Of a stretch of DNA of 64,000 nt, positions 9,425 to 18,833 are shown one piece after another. Numbering within the stretch: position 1 is the first letter of the stretch; each line of letters starts with the position of its first letter. A program made the position numbers and the translations under genes. The notes under the pieces are model-generated. The model was not told the origin of the DNA. It was given only the letters and a program-made list of their open reading frames with translations, and made no database searches. The DNA comes from Agromyces sp. LHK192 (GTDB taxonomy: Bacteria > Actinomycetota > Actinomycetes > Actinomycetales > Microbacteriaceae): NCBI RefSeq assembly GCF_004006235.1, contig NZ_CP034753.1:1550001-1614000 (forward strand), read 5' to 3'.

Positions 9425-11757
9425 GCGCCCTCACCGAACATCGGCGACCTCCGGAGCACGGGGCGCGGACCCCCGCGCCCCGCTCCCGACCGTTCGGCGC
9501 GGGCGGCGTGATGGACGTCGCGCTGCTGGCCGCGCTCTTCGCAGCGGCGCTGATCCCGTGGTGGCCGATCCACGAGCACGGCTGGTTCCTGGCCTGCGTC
9601 GGCGTGGCGCTCGCGACCGGGCTCGCGATCGGTGCCGTCGGCGCCCTGCGTCGCTGGCCGTCGTGGGCGGTCGCCCTGACGATCGCTTCGGCGTACCTGC
9701 TCCTGGGGGTACCGCTCGCGGTGCCGTCCCGCGCGCTGTTCGGCGTGCTCCCGACAGCGGCCGGGATGGTGGACCTGTTGACCGGCACGGCGCTCTCCTG
9801 GAAGCAGTTGGTGACGGTCCAGGCGCCGGTCGGCGCGTATCAGTCGCTGCTCGTGCCGGCGTTCCTGCTCACCCTGGTCGGCAGCGCGATCTCGGCGACG
9901 ATCGCGCTGCGCACCAGGCATCCGATCGCCGCGGTCGTCCCGCCTTCAGTCGTGTTCGCCTCCGGCATCGCGCTCGGCGTGGTGCACGAGCAGTTCGCCG
10001 TGGCGGCCGGGCTCGCGTTCCTGGTCGCGGTCGTCGCCTGGCTCGTCAGGATCGCGATCACCAGGCGCCGCGCCCTGGGAGCCTCGCGTCGGCTGGAGGC
10101 CGCCCTGGCGGACCTCAGACGATGGGTCGGCGCGGCCGCGATCCTGCTGGTCGCCCTCGTGGCGGCGGCGGTCGTCGCCGTCGTGGTACCGACCCCGCAG
10201 CGCACGGTCGTCCGCTCCGAGATCCAGCCGGCGTTCGAGCTCCGAGACCTGCGGACGCCGCTCGCCGGATTCCGGAACGCCTTCGCGCCGGACGCCGCAG
10301 ATCGGCCCATGCTCGCGGTTCGCGGACTTCCGGAGGACGTGGGGCTTCGCCTGGCGACGCTCGACACCTACGACGGGGTCGTCTATTCCGTCGGCGGCGA
10401 CGACGGTCGCGAGATCTCGAGCCGATTCGCGAGGCTGCCGTATCGCATCGACCGGACCGGGGCCCCCGGCGAGCAGGTCGTGATCGACGTCCGCGTGCTC
10501 GGGTACGAGGATGTCTGGGTGCCGGGTGCGGGCCTGCTCGCCGAGATCGCGTTCGGCGGGCCCCGTGCCGCGAGCCTCGCCGACGAATTCGTCGTCAACG
10601 ACGTCACGGGCGTCGCCGCCGTGCAGGGCGGAATGGCCGCAGACGACTCGTTCACCGCCGAATCGGTCGTCGTCGACCCGGTCGACGACGGCGCGCTCGA
10701 CACGCTGCGGCCGGGCACCGCGGTGCTCCCGCCCGGCCCCGAGCTGCCCGAGGAACTGCGCGGCTGGCTGCTCGACCACACGCCTTCGACGGGGGAACCC
10801 GGGGAACGGCTCGCGGCCGCGATCACCGCCGTGAGGCAGGAGGGGTACGTGTCGCACGGGCAGGAGGGGGAGGCTTCGAGTCGGTCCGGGCACTCGCTCG
10901 ATCGCCTCGTCGAACTCGTGATGGATCGCCCCATGGTCGGCGACGGTGAACAGTACGCGGTGCTCTCGGCGCTGTTCGCTCGGGAGATCGGGTTCCCGGC
11001 TCGGGTGGCGGTCGGGTACCTCCCGACGGCGGACGACGAGCCCGATGCCGACGGGTGGATGGTGCTGACCGGGGAGCGGCTGCAGGCGTGGATCGAGGTC
11101 CGCGACGCAGAGGGTCGATGGATCCAGGTGGATCCGAATCCCGAGGTGCGGGAGATCCCGGATCGCCAACCCGAGGATCCGACCGAGGTGTCGCGTCCGC
11201 AGTCGGTGCCGCCGCCGCCCGAGGATCGGACCCCGGTCGAGGACCTGGGTGCGGACTCCGACCTGACGCCGGACGACGGCGAGGGCGCAGACGACCCATG
11301 GGTGGGCATCCTGCTCGCCGTGCTCGCCTGGACGGGCGTCGCGGCGCTCGCCGTGCTCGTCCTGGCGAGCCCCATCCTCGTCATCATGGCCGCGAAGGCG
11401 GCCCGCCGACGGCTCCGGCGCCGAGCAGCCAGCGGCCGCCAGCGCGTCCAGGGCGCGTGGCAGGAGTTCGCCGACCTCGCGACCGACTACGGCATCCCGG
11501 TGCCGTCGGGCACCCGCGCCGAACAGGCCGCGGCGATCGGCGGGTTCGACTCCGTCGTGCTGGCGGGGGTCGTCGACCGGCTGCTGTACGGTCCCGAGAC
11601 CCCCGGGAAGGCGGAGGCGAGGCGCGTGTGGGACGCCGTCGACGGGTTGAGTCGTCGATTCGCGACCGATGCCGGCGCCGGTCGGGCGTTCCGGGCGGCG
11701 ATCTCGCTGGGATCGCTCGGCGGCTACGCTGGCTCCCGGAGGGGAGGGCGCGCATGA
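9421..11757 (+). CDS. TgpA-like transglutaminase-domain membrane protein, catalytically degenerate
   Basis: A 778-residue protein starting at GTG 9421 with a 4-bp overlap to the DUF58 stop. Several membrane helices occupy about residues 25-260 (DUF3488-like), then a large exported region, then a transglutaminase-core domain at about 490-580, a helix near 625-650 and a cytoplasmic tail (DUF4129-like). In active family members the core reads G-[DY]-C-E-Q with catalytic Cys, then H-A-W and V-D-P. Here the three sites read GDGEQY (Gly509 in place of Cys), LQAWIEV (Gln555 in place of His) and VDPNP (Asp571 kept). Two of the three catalytic residues are therefore absent and the domain should not be a working transglutaminase or protease. 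It probably serves as a structural or binding part of the complex (inference). Confidence 0.88.
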   Translation: MSALTEHRRPPEHGARTPAPRSRPFGAGGVMDVALLAALFAAALIPWWPIHEHGWFLACVGVALATGLAIGAVGALRRWPSWAVALTIASAYLLLGVPLAVPSRALFGVLPTAAGMVDLLTGTALSWKQLVTVQAPVGAYQSLLVPAFLLTLVGSAISATIALRTRHPIAAVVPPSVVFASGIALGVVHEQFAVAAGLAFLVAVVAWLVRIAITRRRALGASRRLEAALADLRRWVGAAAILLVALVAAAVVAVVVPTPQRTVVRSEIQPAFELRDLRTPLAGFRNAFAPDAADRPMLAVRGLPEDVGLRLATLDTYDGVVYSVGGDDGREISSRFARLPYRIDRTGAPGEQVVIDVRVLGYEDVWVPGAGLLAEIAFGGPRAASLADEFVVNDVTGVAAVQGGMAADDSFTAESVVVDPVDDGALDTLRPGTAVLPPGPELPEELRGWLLDHTPSTGEPGERLAAAITAVRQEGYVSHGQEGEASSRSGHSLDRLVELVMDRPMVGDGEQYAVLSALFAREIGFPARVAVGYLPTADDEPDADGWMVLTGERLQAWIEVRDAEGRWIQVDPNPEVREIPDRQPEDPTEVSRPQSVPPPPEDRTPVEDLGADSDLTPDDGEGADDPWVGILLAVLAWTGVAALAVLVLASPILVIMAAKAARRRLRRRAASGRQRVQGAWQEFADLATDYGIPVPSGTRAEQAAAIGGFDSVVLAGVVDRLLYGPETPGKAEARRVWDAVDGLSRRFATDAGAGRAFRAAISLGSLGGYAGSRRGGRA

Positions 11758-12287
11758 GGTGTCGGATCTGCTCGGCGGAACTGCCGGACGGTGCGATGTT
11801 CTGCGGCGAGTGCGGGTCCTCGACCAGCGCGACCCCGGAGTCCCGCCGGCGGGACCCACGACCGGGCGACACGTTGATCCTGGATCGCGACTCGCTGTCG
11901 ACGGGTGTCGTGAGCGTGCCCGTCGACGGGTTCCGCCCGGTCCCGGCCGCGCCGGAGGTCGCGCCCGCCTTCACGCTCCGGTTCTCCACCGGTGAGACGT
12001 GGACGGTCAGCGGATCGGGACTCGTGGGACGGCGACCGATGCCCCAGCCGGGGGAGGTGTTCGACCATCTCGTGCAGATCGTCGATCGCACGCTCTCGGT
12101 GTCGAAGACGCACCTCGAGTTCGGTTCCCACGAAGGCCTGTTCTGGATCGCGGACCGGTTCTCGGGAAACGGCACGATCGTCCGCCGGCCCGACGACGGC
12201 GCGCTCCGGTGCGAGCCGGGTCGCCGCTACCTCGTCCCGCGCGGCAGCACCGTGCTGCTGGCGGACCAGTCGTTCGACGTCGCCTGA
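11754..12287 (+). CDS. Zinc-ribbon FHA-domain protein
   Basis: A 177-residue soluble protein. ATG 11754 overlaps the preceding stop (ATGA). The N-terminus is a zinc ribbon (CRIC at 3-6 and CGEC at 17-20), followed by a linker and an FHA domain at about 85-175. The FHA core residues are present: GLVGRRP, VSKTHLEF and SGNGTIV, matching GR...S..H...D..S.NGT. FHA domains bind phosphothreonine peptides, so a regulatory link with the operon's Ser/Thr kinase is likely; FHA proteins next to EccC-type ATPases are common in actinobacterial type VII-like loci. Last gene of the tightly coupled run before a 113-bp gap. Confidence 0.88.
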   Translation: MRCRICSAELPDGAMFCGECGSSTSATPESRRRDPRPGDTLILDRDSLSTGVVSVPVDGFRPVPAAPEVAPAFTLRFSTGETWTVSGSGLVGRRPMPQPGEVFDHLVQIVDRTLSVSKTHLEFGSHEGLFWIADRFSGNGTIVRRPDDGALRCEPGRRYLVPRGSTVLLADQSFDVA

Positions 12288-12400
12288 CCGGGCCCCCCGG
12301 AGCTCCGCGACCGTTCCTGCACCGCGACGACATCGGCCGACCCGCGGACTGATGCCCGGAGCGGGGCCCGCGCGCCGGTGCGCGACGCTGGAATGAGCGG

Positions 12401-15343
12401 ATGCCCGACGCCACCGAGCCGCCGCACGTCGACCACGCCGTCGACCTCGCATTCGCCCTGCCGCCCGCCGTCGCCGAAGACCAGCCGTCGGGATTCCCCC
12501 TCCTCGCGACCATCGCACCGATCGCCGGCGCGGTCGTGCTCTGGCTGATCACCGGTTCGCCGCTCTCGCTCGTGTTCGCCGCGCTCGGTCCGGTGGTCGC
12601 GGTCGCGTCGATCCTCGACTCGAGGCGCCAGGCCCGCGTCAGGAGCCGCAGGGCCGCGGCTTCCCGGGCGACGGCGATCACCGACCTCGAGGCCCGCGTC
12701 GCGAACGCCCACGCGCGGGAGCGCGCGGCCGGTCGCCGCCGGTCGCCGACGGCTCGCCAGGTGCTCCGCATGGTGCACGGCGAGCACTGGGGACCAGCGC
12801 CGCACGTGCACGTCGTCGTCGGGCGCGGGCCGGTGCCCAGCACCGTCCGGGTGACGGGGGCACCGGCCGACGATTCGGACCGGGCGTTCCTCGCGCGATC
12901 ATCCGTCGTCGCCGACGGCCAGGTCGTCGTGGACGGCGCGGCCGGAGTCGGGTTCGTCGGTCCGCTCCTGCTCGCGGAAGCCGCGGCACGCGCGGTGCTC
13001 GTGCAGGTCGGGCATCGATCCGCGCCCGGGGCTATCGGAGTGCGGGCGCCGGACACCCCGGGCTGGGCGTGGGCCGCCGACCTGCCGCATCACGGGACCT
13101 CGACCGTCGTCGAGATCGTCGATGCGGGCGACGGCGAGGGGCGGGGAGCGGTGCGGTCCGGGCCGCCCGCGAGCCCCGGCGCATCGCGACTCGTGATCGC
13201 GGTCGCGGCCGAGGCGGGCCTCGTACCGCCTGACGTACGCACCGTGATCCGGATCCGCACGCCGACCCGGGCGGTGGTCGAGCGCGAGGCCGGGATGCCC
13301 GGTGCGCGCGAGATCGTCCCGGACCTCGTCTCGGCCGCGGAGGCGGCCGGGTGGGCGGCCGGCCAGCGTCGGGCCGCCGAGCGCGCCGGACTCGGCGGTG
13401 CAGCCGCCCTGCTCCCGCGGACGGTGCCGTTCGACGCGCTCGAGCAGGGGCGACGGGACCCGGGCGACCGCGGCTCGCTCGCCGTCGTCGTCGGGCGGGC
13501 GGCCGCCGGGCCCCTGTCGATCGACCTGGTGCGCGACGGCCCGCACGCGCTCGTCGCCGGAACGAGCGGCAGCGGCAAGAGCGAGTTCCTGCTGACCTGG
13601 CTGACGGCGATGGCCGTCGCCCATCCGCCCGGGCTCGTCGCGTTCCTGCTGGTCGACTTCAAGGGCGGCGCGGCATTCGAGCCGCTGCGCGGGCTGCCGC
13701 ACGTCGCGGGGATCGTCACCGACCTCGACGAGTCCGAGGCGAGACGCGCCGTCGAGAGCCTCCGTGCCGAGCTCGGCCGCCGCGAGCGGCTCCTGCGCGA
13801 CGTCGGGGCCCGAGACGTGTCCGCCCTGACGCCCGACGTCGAACTGCCGCGTCTGGTGATCGTGATCGACGAGTACCAGGCGATGGTCGGCAGGTTCCCC
13901 GAGCTCGGCGACCTCATCGCCGACATCGCGGCCAGGGGGAGGTCGCTGGGTGTGCACCTCGTGCTCGCGGCGCAGCGCCCGAACGGCGTCGTCCGCGACC
14001 AGGTGTCGGCGAACTGCGGACTGCGGGTGTCGATGCGAGTGCTCGAGCGCGGCGACAGCACCGCGGTGATCGGCGACCCGCGTGCCGCCGAGCTCGATGC
14101 GTCGGCGCCCGGTCGGGCGATCGTGGCCACGGCCGAACGCGGACCGGTCGAGTTCCAGGCAGCATGCGCGTCGGAGGTGCTCCCGGTGATCCGCGCGCAG
14201 ATCACGGGGAGGGCGGTCCGCCGACCGTGGCTCGATCCGCTGCCCGCGCGGATCGCGGCGGACGACGTCGCACGACTCGTCGGCGCCGACGACCGGACGA
14301 CGACTGACGGCATCGTGTTCGGCGTGCTGGACGACCCCGAGCGGCAGCGCCGCCGCCTCGCGAAGTGGCATCCGCAGTCGGAGGGGAACCTGATCGTGGT
14401 GGGTCGCCCGGGCAGCGGGCGGACGACGGCCCTCGGCGCGATCGCACGTGGCTTCGCGGCACGGCACGGCACCGGTTCGGTCGTCGTGCTCGGCGGTCCG
14501 AGGAGCGCCGAATGGGATGCGCTGCACGAGGAGCTCGACCGGGTGCGAGCGCAGGCGCTCGGCGCGTCGCGCCTGCTGGTCGTGGACGACGTCGAGGCGA
14601 GATATCGTACCTGGCCGGAGGAGCACCGTTGCGAGGCCCAGGCGGTGATCGAGGCGCTCCTGCGCGAGGGGCGCAGCGCGGGCCTTCGCGTCGCGGCATC
14701 GGCGACGTCGTCGCAGGCGTTGCCCGTCGGGCTGCGCGAGGCGTTCACCTCCGCGGTGCTGCTCCAGCACGCCTCCCGCGCCGACCTCGTGCATTCGGGC
14801 GGCGACGGCGCCCTGTGGCGCGTCGGCGAACCGGCGGGCGGCGGCCAGTGGCAGGGCCTGCGGGCACGCGTCGTCGACACCGGGCCACCCGCGCTCCCGG
14901 CCGAACGGCCGGTGCCGCCGCTCCGGGTGCGCCCCGACCGCCCGCTGGCCGTGTGCACCGACGCGGTCGACGTCGACGCCCGAACCCTTCGCGCGACCCT
15001 CGGGCGCGAGGTCGTCGAACTCGGCGCCGGCGCGCCGTCGCCGCGCGACCTCCTCGAGGCGCTCGACCCCGGCGCCGAGCGCACCGGAGGTCGCGCGGCC
15101 GGCGCGCGCGGCGAGGCCCGGCCGCCCCTGGTCGTGGCGGACGCGGACGGGTGGGCGGCGAACTGGGCGATCCTGGCCGCCGTCCGCGAACGGGGCACGA
15201 TCGTGGTGCACGGCGGCGCGGCGGAGTACCGTGCGGTCGCCCGAGACCGTCGGGTCCCACCCCTGCTGGACGCCGGGCGAGGCCAGTGCCTGGTGCTCTC
15301 GGCCGGTGCTCCGACGCGACGATGCATCTGGCCATCCCGCTGA
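12401..15343 (+). CDS. EccC/FtsK-SpoIIIE-like membrane ATPase
   Basis: A 980-residue motor related to EccC, the ATPase that drives substrates through type VII (ESX) secretion systems. Two N-terminal helices (about 30-70) and a variable region lead to a first ATPase domain with Walker A GTSGSGKSE (about 387-395), the family motif LVDFKGGAAF, Walker B LVIVIDEYQAM and LVLAAQRPNGVV. A second domain starts at about 668 with GRPGSGRTT, where the Walker A Lys is Arg, so ATP hydrolysis there is doubtful. The C-terminus looks like a vestige of a third domain without a P-loop. Full EccC proteins are longer with three domains. The 113-bp gap before it shows no clear promoter; it is probably cotranscribed with the FHA gene. 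Confidence 0.85.
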   Translation: MPDATEPPHVDHAVDLAFALPPAVAEDQPSGFPLLATIAPIAGAVVLWLITGSPLSLVFAALGPVVAVASILDSRRQARVRSRRAAASRATAITDLEARVANAHARERAAGRRRSPTARQVLRMVHGEHWGPAPHVHVVVGRGPVPSTVRVTGAPADDSDRAFLARSSVVADGQVVVDGAAGVGFVGPLLLAEAAARAVLVQVGHRSAPGAIGVRAPDTPGWAWAADLPHHGTSTVVEIVDAGDGEGRGAVRSGPPASPGASRLVIAVAAEAGLVPPDVRTVIRIRTPTRAVVEREAGMPGAREIVPDLVSAAEAAGWAAGQRRAAERAGLGGAAALLPRTVPFDALEQGRRDPGDRGSLAVVVGRAAAGPLSIDLVRDGPHALVAGTSGSGKSEFLLTWLTAMAVAHPPGLVAFLLVDFKGGAAFEPLRGLPHVAGIVTDLDESEARRAVESLRAELGRRERLLRDVGARDVSALTPDVELPRLVIVIDEYQAMVGRFPELGDLIADIAARGRSLGVHLVLAAQRPNGVVRDQVSANCGLRVSMRVLERGDSTAVIGDPRAAELDASAPGRAIVATAERGPVEFQAACASEVLPVIRAQITGRAVRRPWLDPLPARIAADDVARLVGADDRTTTDGIVFGVLDDPERQRRRLAKWHPQSEGNLIVVGRPGSGRTTALGAIARGFAARHGTGSVVVLGGPRSAEWDALHEELDRVRAQALGASRLLVVDDVEARYRTWPEEHRCEAQAVIEALLREGRSAGLRVAASATSSQALPVGLREAFTSAVLLQHASRADLVHSGGDGALWRVGEPAGGGQWQGLRARVVDTGPPALPAERPVPPLRVRPDRPLAVCTDAVDVDARTLRATLGREVVELGAGAPSPRDLLEALDPGAERTGGRAAGARGEARPPLVVADADGWAANWAILAAVRERGTIVVHGGAAEYRAVARDRRVPPLLDAGRGQCLVLSAGAPTRRCIWPSR

Positions 15344-15380
15344 TTCCGAACGTTTCGCGCGGATTCGGGTTCGGAATCAG
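15340..15380 (+). terminator. Perfect 12-bp stem-loop at the end of the EccC-like gene
   Basis: CTGATTCCGAAC (15340-15351) is exactly mirrored by GTTCGGAATCAG (15369-15380) with a 17-base loop. The left arm contains the stop codon. No T run follows, which is common in high-GC actinobacteria. It could instead be an operator for the polyamine operon just downstream. Confidence 0.55.
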
Positions 15381-15400
15381 TGCGAGATGTGACCTGTCCG

Positions 15401-15429
15401 TAACGAAACGGATATGAAACGGTGAAACG
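15401..15429 (+). promoter_or_regulatory. Triple GAAACG repeat upstream of potD
   Basis: GAAACG occurs at 15405-15410, 15416-15421 and 15424-15429 in an AT-richer patch between the stem-loop and potD. A weak promoter could overlap it (GTGAAA at 15422-15427, 17 bp, CAGTAT at 15445-15450). Possible regulator site; no known consensus is claimed. Confidence 0.3.
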
Positions 15430-15491
15430 CGCACCGCAGTGTGGCAGTATCTTCCCACCCACGCAGAGCAGCGAACCCGATTGGAGTCTCC

Positions 15492-16706
15492 GTGAGCGCA
15501 CGGCCCCTTCCGCAGGACCCGATGATCCGTTCCCTGATCGCGCAGGCGCGCCGGTCCCAGGTGAGCCGTCGCACGCTGCTGGCCGGCGCGGGCGCCGGTG
15601 CGTCCGCGCTCGCGCTCGCCGCCTGCTCCACGGGCGGCGCGCAGGCCAAGCCCACGCCCGCCGCCGACACGTCGTCGAGCGACAAGACCCTGAACTGGGC
15701 GAACTGGGCCGCGTACATCGACGAGGACGACTCGGGCGCCTACCCGACGCTCGAGGCCTTCACGGCCGAGACCGGCATCGAGGTCAACTACGAGGTCGCG
15801 GTCGACGACAACAACACGTACTACGGCAAGGTGAAGGACCAGCTCGCCCTCGGCCAGGACATCGGCGCCGACGCGGTCTGCCTCACCGACTGGATGATCA
15901 GCCGCTGGATCCGCCTCGGCTATGCCCAGGAGCTCGACCACGCCAACATCCCGAACCTCGCGAACCTCGCGCCCGCGCTGCGCGACCCCGACTTCGACGC
16001 CGGCCGCAAGTTCTCCCTGCCGTGGCAGGGCGGCTTCGCCGGGATCTGCTGGAACACCGAGGCGATCCCCGGCGGGCTCGAGTCGGTCGAGGACCTGTGG
16101 AACTCCGAGCTGAAGGGCCGCGTCGGGGTGCTGTCCGAGATGCGGGACACGATGGGCCTGATCATGCTGCAGAACGGCGTCGACATCGCCGGCGACTGGG
16201 GCGACGCCGAGTTCGATGCGGCGATCGACCAGCTCACCGAGCAGGTCGAGTCCGGCCAGGTCCGCAACATCAAGGGCAACTCGTACCTGGAGGACCTCAA
16301 GAGCGAGGACACGCTGGCGGCGATCTGCTGGTCGGGCGACATCACGGTGATCAACGCCGAGGCCGGCGACAAGTGGCAGTTCGCCATCCCCACGGCCGGC
16401 GGCACGCTGTGGAACGACAACTTCCTCGTCCCGATCGGATCGACGCGCAAGACGAACGCCGAGACGCTCATGAACTACTACTACGAGCCGGAGGTCGCCG
16501 CCGAGGTCGCCGCCTGGGTGAACTACATCACCCCGGTCGTCGGCGCGAAGGAGGCGGCCGCCGCCATCGACCCCGAGCTGGCGGAGAACCCCCTCATCTT
16601 CCCCGATGAGGCGTTCCTCGAGCAGGCCCACATCTTCCGCACCCTCTCGGGCGCCGAGGAGCAGAAGTACCAGGCCGCCTTCCAGGCGATCCTGCTCGGT
16701 TCGTGA
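15492..16706 (+). CDS. potD: Polyamine ABC transporter substrate-binding lipoprotein (PotD-type)
   Basis: Captures spermidine/putrescine outside the membrane and hands it to the PotBC channel. The N-terminus has a twin-arginine pattern (SRRTLLAG) followed by a lipobox LAAC, so it is probably a Tat-exported lipoprotein, common for actinobacterial PotD. The mature part has the PotD order: LNWANWAAYIDED, ETGIEVNYEV, a conserved SLPWQGGFAGICWN segment, and WSGDI near residue 280. GTG 15492 lies 5 bases after GGAG; ATG 15522, preceded by AGGA, is an alternative and would leave a shorter signal. First gene of potDABC, with potA following at once. Confidence 0.92.
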   Translation: MSARPLPQDPMIRSLIAQARRSQVSRRTLLAGAGAGASALALAACSTGGAQAKPTPAADTSSSDKTLNWANWAAYIDEDDSGAYPTLEAFTAETGIEVNYEVAVDDNNTYYGKVKDQLALGQDIGADAVCLTDWMISRWIRLGYAQELDHANIPNLANLAPALRDPDFDAGRKFSLPWQGGFAGICWNTEAIPGGLESVEDLWNSELKGRVGVLSEMRDTMGLIMLQNGVDIAGDWGDAEFDAAIDQLTEQVESGQVRNIKGNSYLEDLKSEDTLAAICWSGDITVINAEAGDKWQFAIPTAGGTLWNDNFLVPIGSTRKTNAETLMNYYYEPEVAAEVAAWVNYITPVVGAKEAAAAIDPELAENPLIFPDEAFLEQAHIFRTLSGAEEQKYQAAFQAILLGS

Positions 16707-16720
16707 TCGGGAGCACCACC

Positions 16721-17920
16721 ATGGCCGTACGCGAATTCGCCGAGCGCGGCGCCGACCTCGAGCTCGTCGGGATCCAGAAGCGCTTCCCGGGCTTCACCGC
16801 GATCGAGGACCTCGACCTGACGATCCCCGCCGGGTCGTTCTTCGCCCTGCTCGGCCCGTCGGGTTGCGGCAAGACCACGACCCTCCGGCTGGTGGCGGGG
16901 CTGGAGGAGCCGACGAAGGGTCGCATCCTCATCGGCGGCACCGACGTCACGTCGACGAAGGCGCATGAGCGCCCCGTCAACACGGTGTTCCAGAGCTATG
17001 CCCTCTTCCCGCACATGACGATCCTCGAGAACGTCGCGTTCGGCCTGAAGCGCCGGCGCATCGGCGACGCGAACGCGCGGGCGCACGAAGCCCTGAGGCT
17101 CGTCGAGCTCGACCACGTCGCCCAGCGCCGACCGCAGCAGCTCTCCGGCGGCCAGCAGCAGCGCGTCGCGCTCGCCCGGGCGATCGTCAACCGTCCGGCG
17201 CTGCTCCTGCTCGACGAGCCGCTCGGCGCGCTCGACCTGAAGCTGCGCCGCCAGATGCAGCTCGAGCTCAAGGGCATCCAGGAGGAGGTCGGCCTCACCT
17301 TCCTGCACGTCACGCACGACCAGGAGGAGGCCATGACCATGGCCGACACCGTCGCCGTGATGAACAAGGGCGCGATCGAGCAGATGGGTGCCCCCGAGGT
17401 GCTGTACGACCTGCCCGAGACCGTGTTCGTGGCGAACTTCCTCGGCCAGTCGAATCTCTTCACCGGCCCGGTCGTCGAGTCGACCGACCGGTCCTTCACG
17501 GTCGACGCCGGCGGATGCCGCATCACGGTGCCGACCGCACGCGCACAGGTGCACCGCGGTACGGTCACCGTCGGCGTGCGGCCCGAGAAGGTCGCCATGC
17601 ACCTGGAGGCGCCGGCCGAGGCATCCGATCGGAACCTCATCGGCCCGGCCCGTGTGGTGGACGTGTCGTTCTCGGGAGTGAGCACGCAGTACCTGGTCGA
17701 TGTGCCCGGGGTGGGCACGCTGCTGGTGTTCTCACAGAACATCGGCCACGGGCCGGCGGCGAGCCTCGGCAGCGAGGTGTGGCTGAGCTGGCGGATCGAA
17801 CACGGGTTCGGGCTCGCCGACGGCCCCGACGACGCGGCCCGCTTCGCCGCGGACGCGACGACCAGCGCCATCGCTGCGCAGCGCCGCGACGACCTCGTCG
17901 CGGAGCTCGAGGAACGCTGA
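16721..17920 (+). CDS. potA: Polyamine ABC transporter ATP-binding protein (PotA-type)
   Basis: ATPase powering polyamine uptake. Walker A GPSGCGKTT, Q-loop FQSYALFPHMT, signature LSGGQQQRVALARA, Walker B LLLLDEPLGALD and switch His in VTHDQEEA are all present, followed by a TOBE-type C-terminal regulatory domain. Two starts are possible: GTG 16703, overlapping the potD stop by 4 bp, and ATG 16721, seven bases after CGGGAG. The ATG is preferred because of that ribosome site; the GTG would add six residues. Length (399) is normal for PotA. Confidence 0.93.
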   Translation: MAVREFAERGADLELVGIQKRFPGFTAIEDLDLTIPAGSFFALLGPSGCGKTTTLRLVAGLEEPTKGRILIGGTDVTSTKAHERPVNTVFQSYALFPHMTILENVAFGLKRRRIGDANARAHEALRLVELDHVAQRRPQQLSGGQQQRVALARAIVNRPALLLLDEPLGALDLKLRRQMQLELKGIQEEVGLTFLHVTHDQEEAMTMADTVAVMNKGAIEQMGAPEVLYDLPETVFVANFLGQSNLFTGPVVESTDRSFTVDAGGCRITVPTARAQVHRGTVTVGVRPEKVAMHLEAPAEASDRNLIGPARVVDVSFSGVSTQYLVDVPGVGTLLVFSQNIGHGPAASLGSEVWLSWRIEHGFGLADGPDDAARFAADATTSAIAAQRRDDLVAELEER

Positions 17921-17921
17921 G

Positions 17922-18829
<908 letters not shown>

Positions 18830-18833
<4 letters not shown>

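Noticed and set aside
12288..12400. Possible extra small gene or promoter between the FHA and EccC-like genes
   Set aside because: No start codon with a ribosome site and a plausible frame, and no clear -10/-35 pair; treated as a plain 113-base gap.
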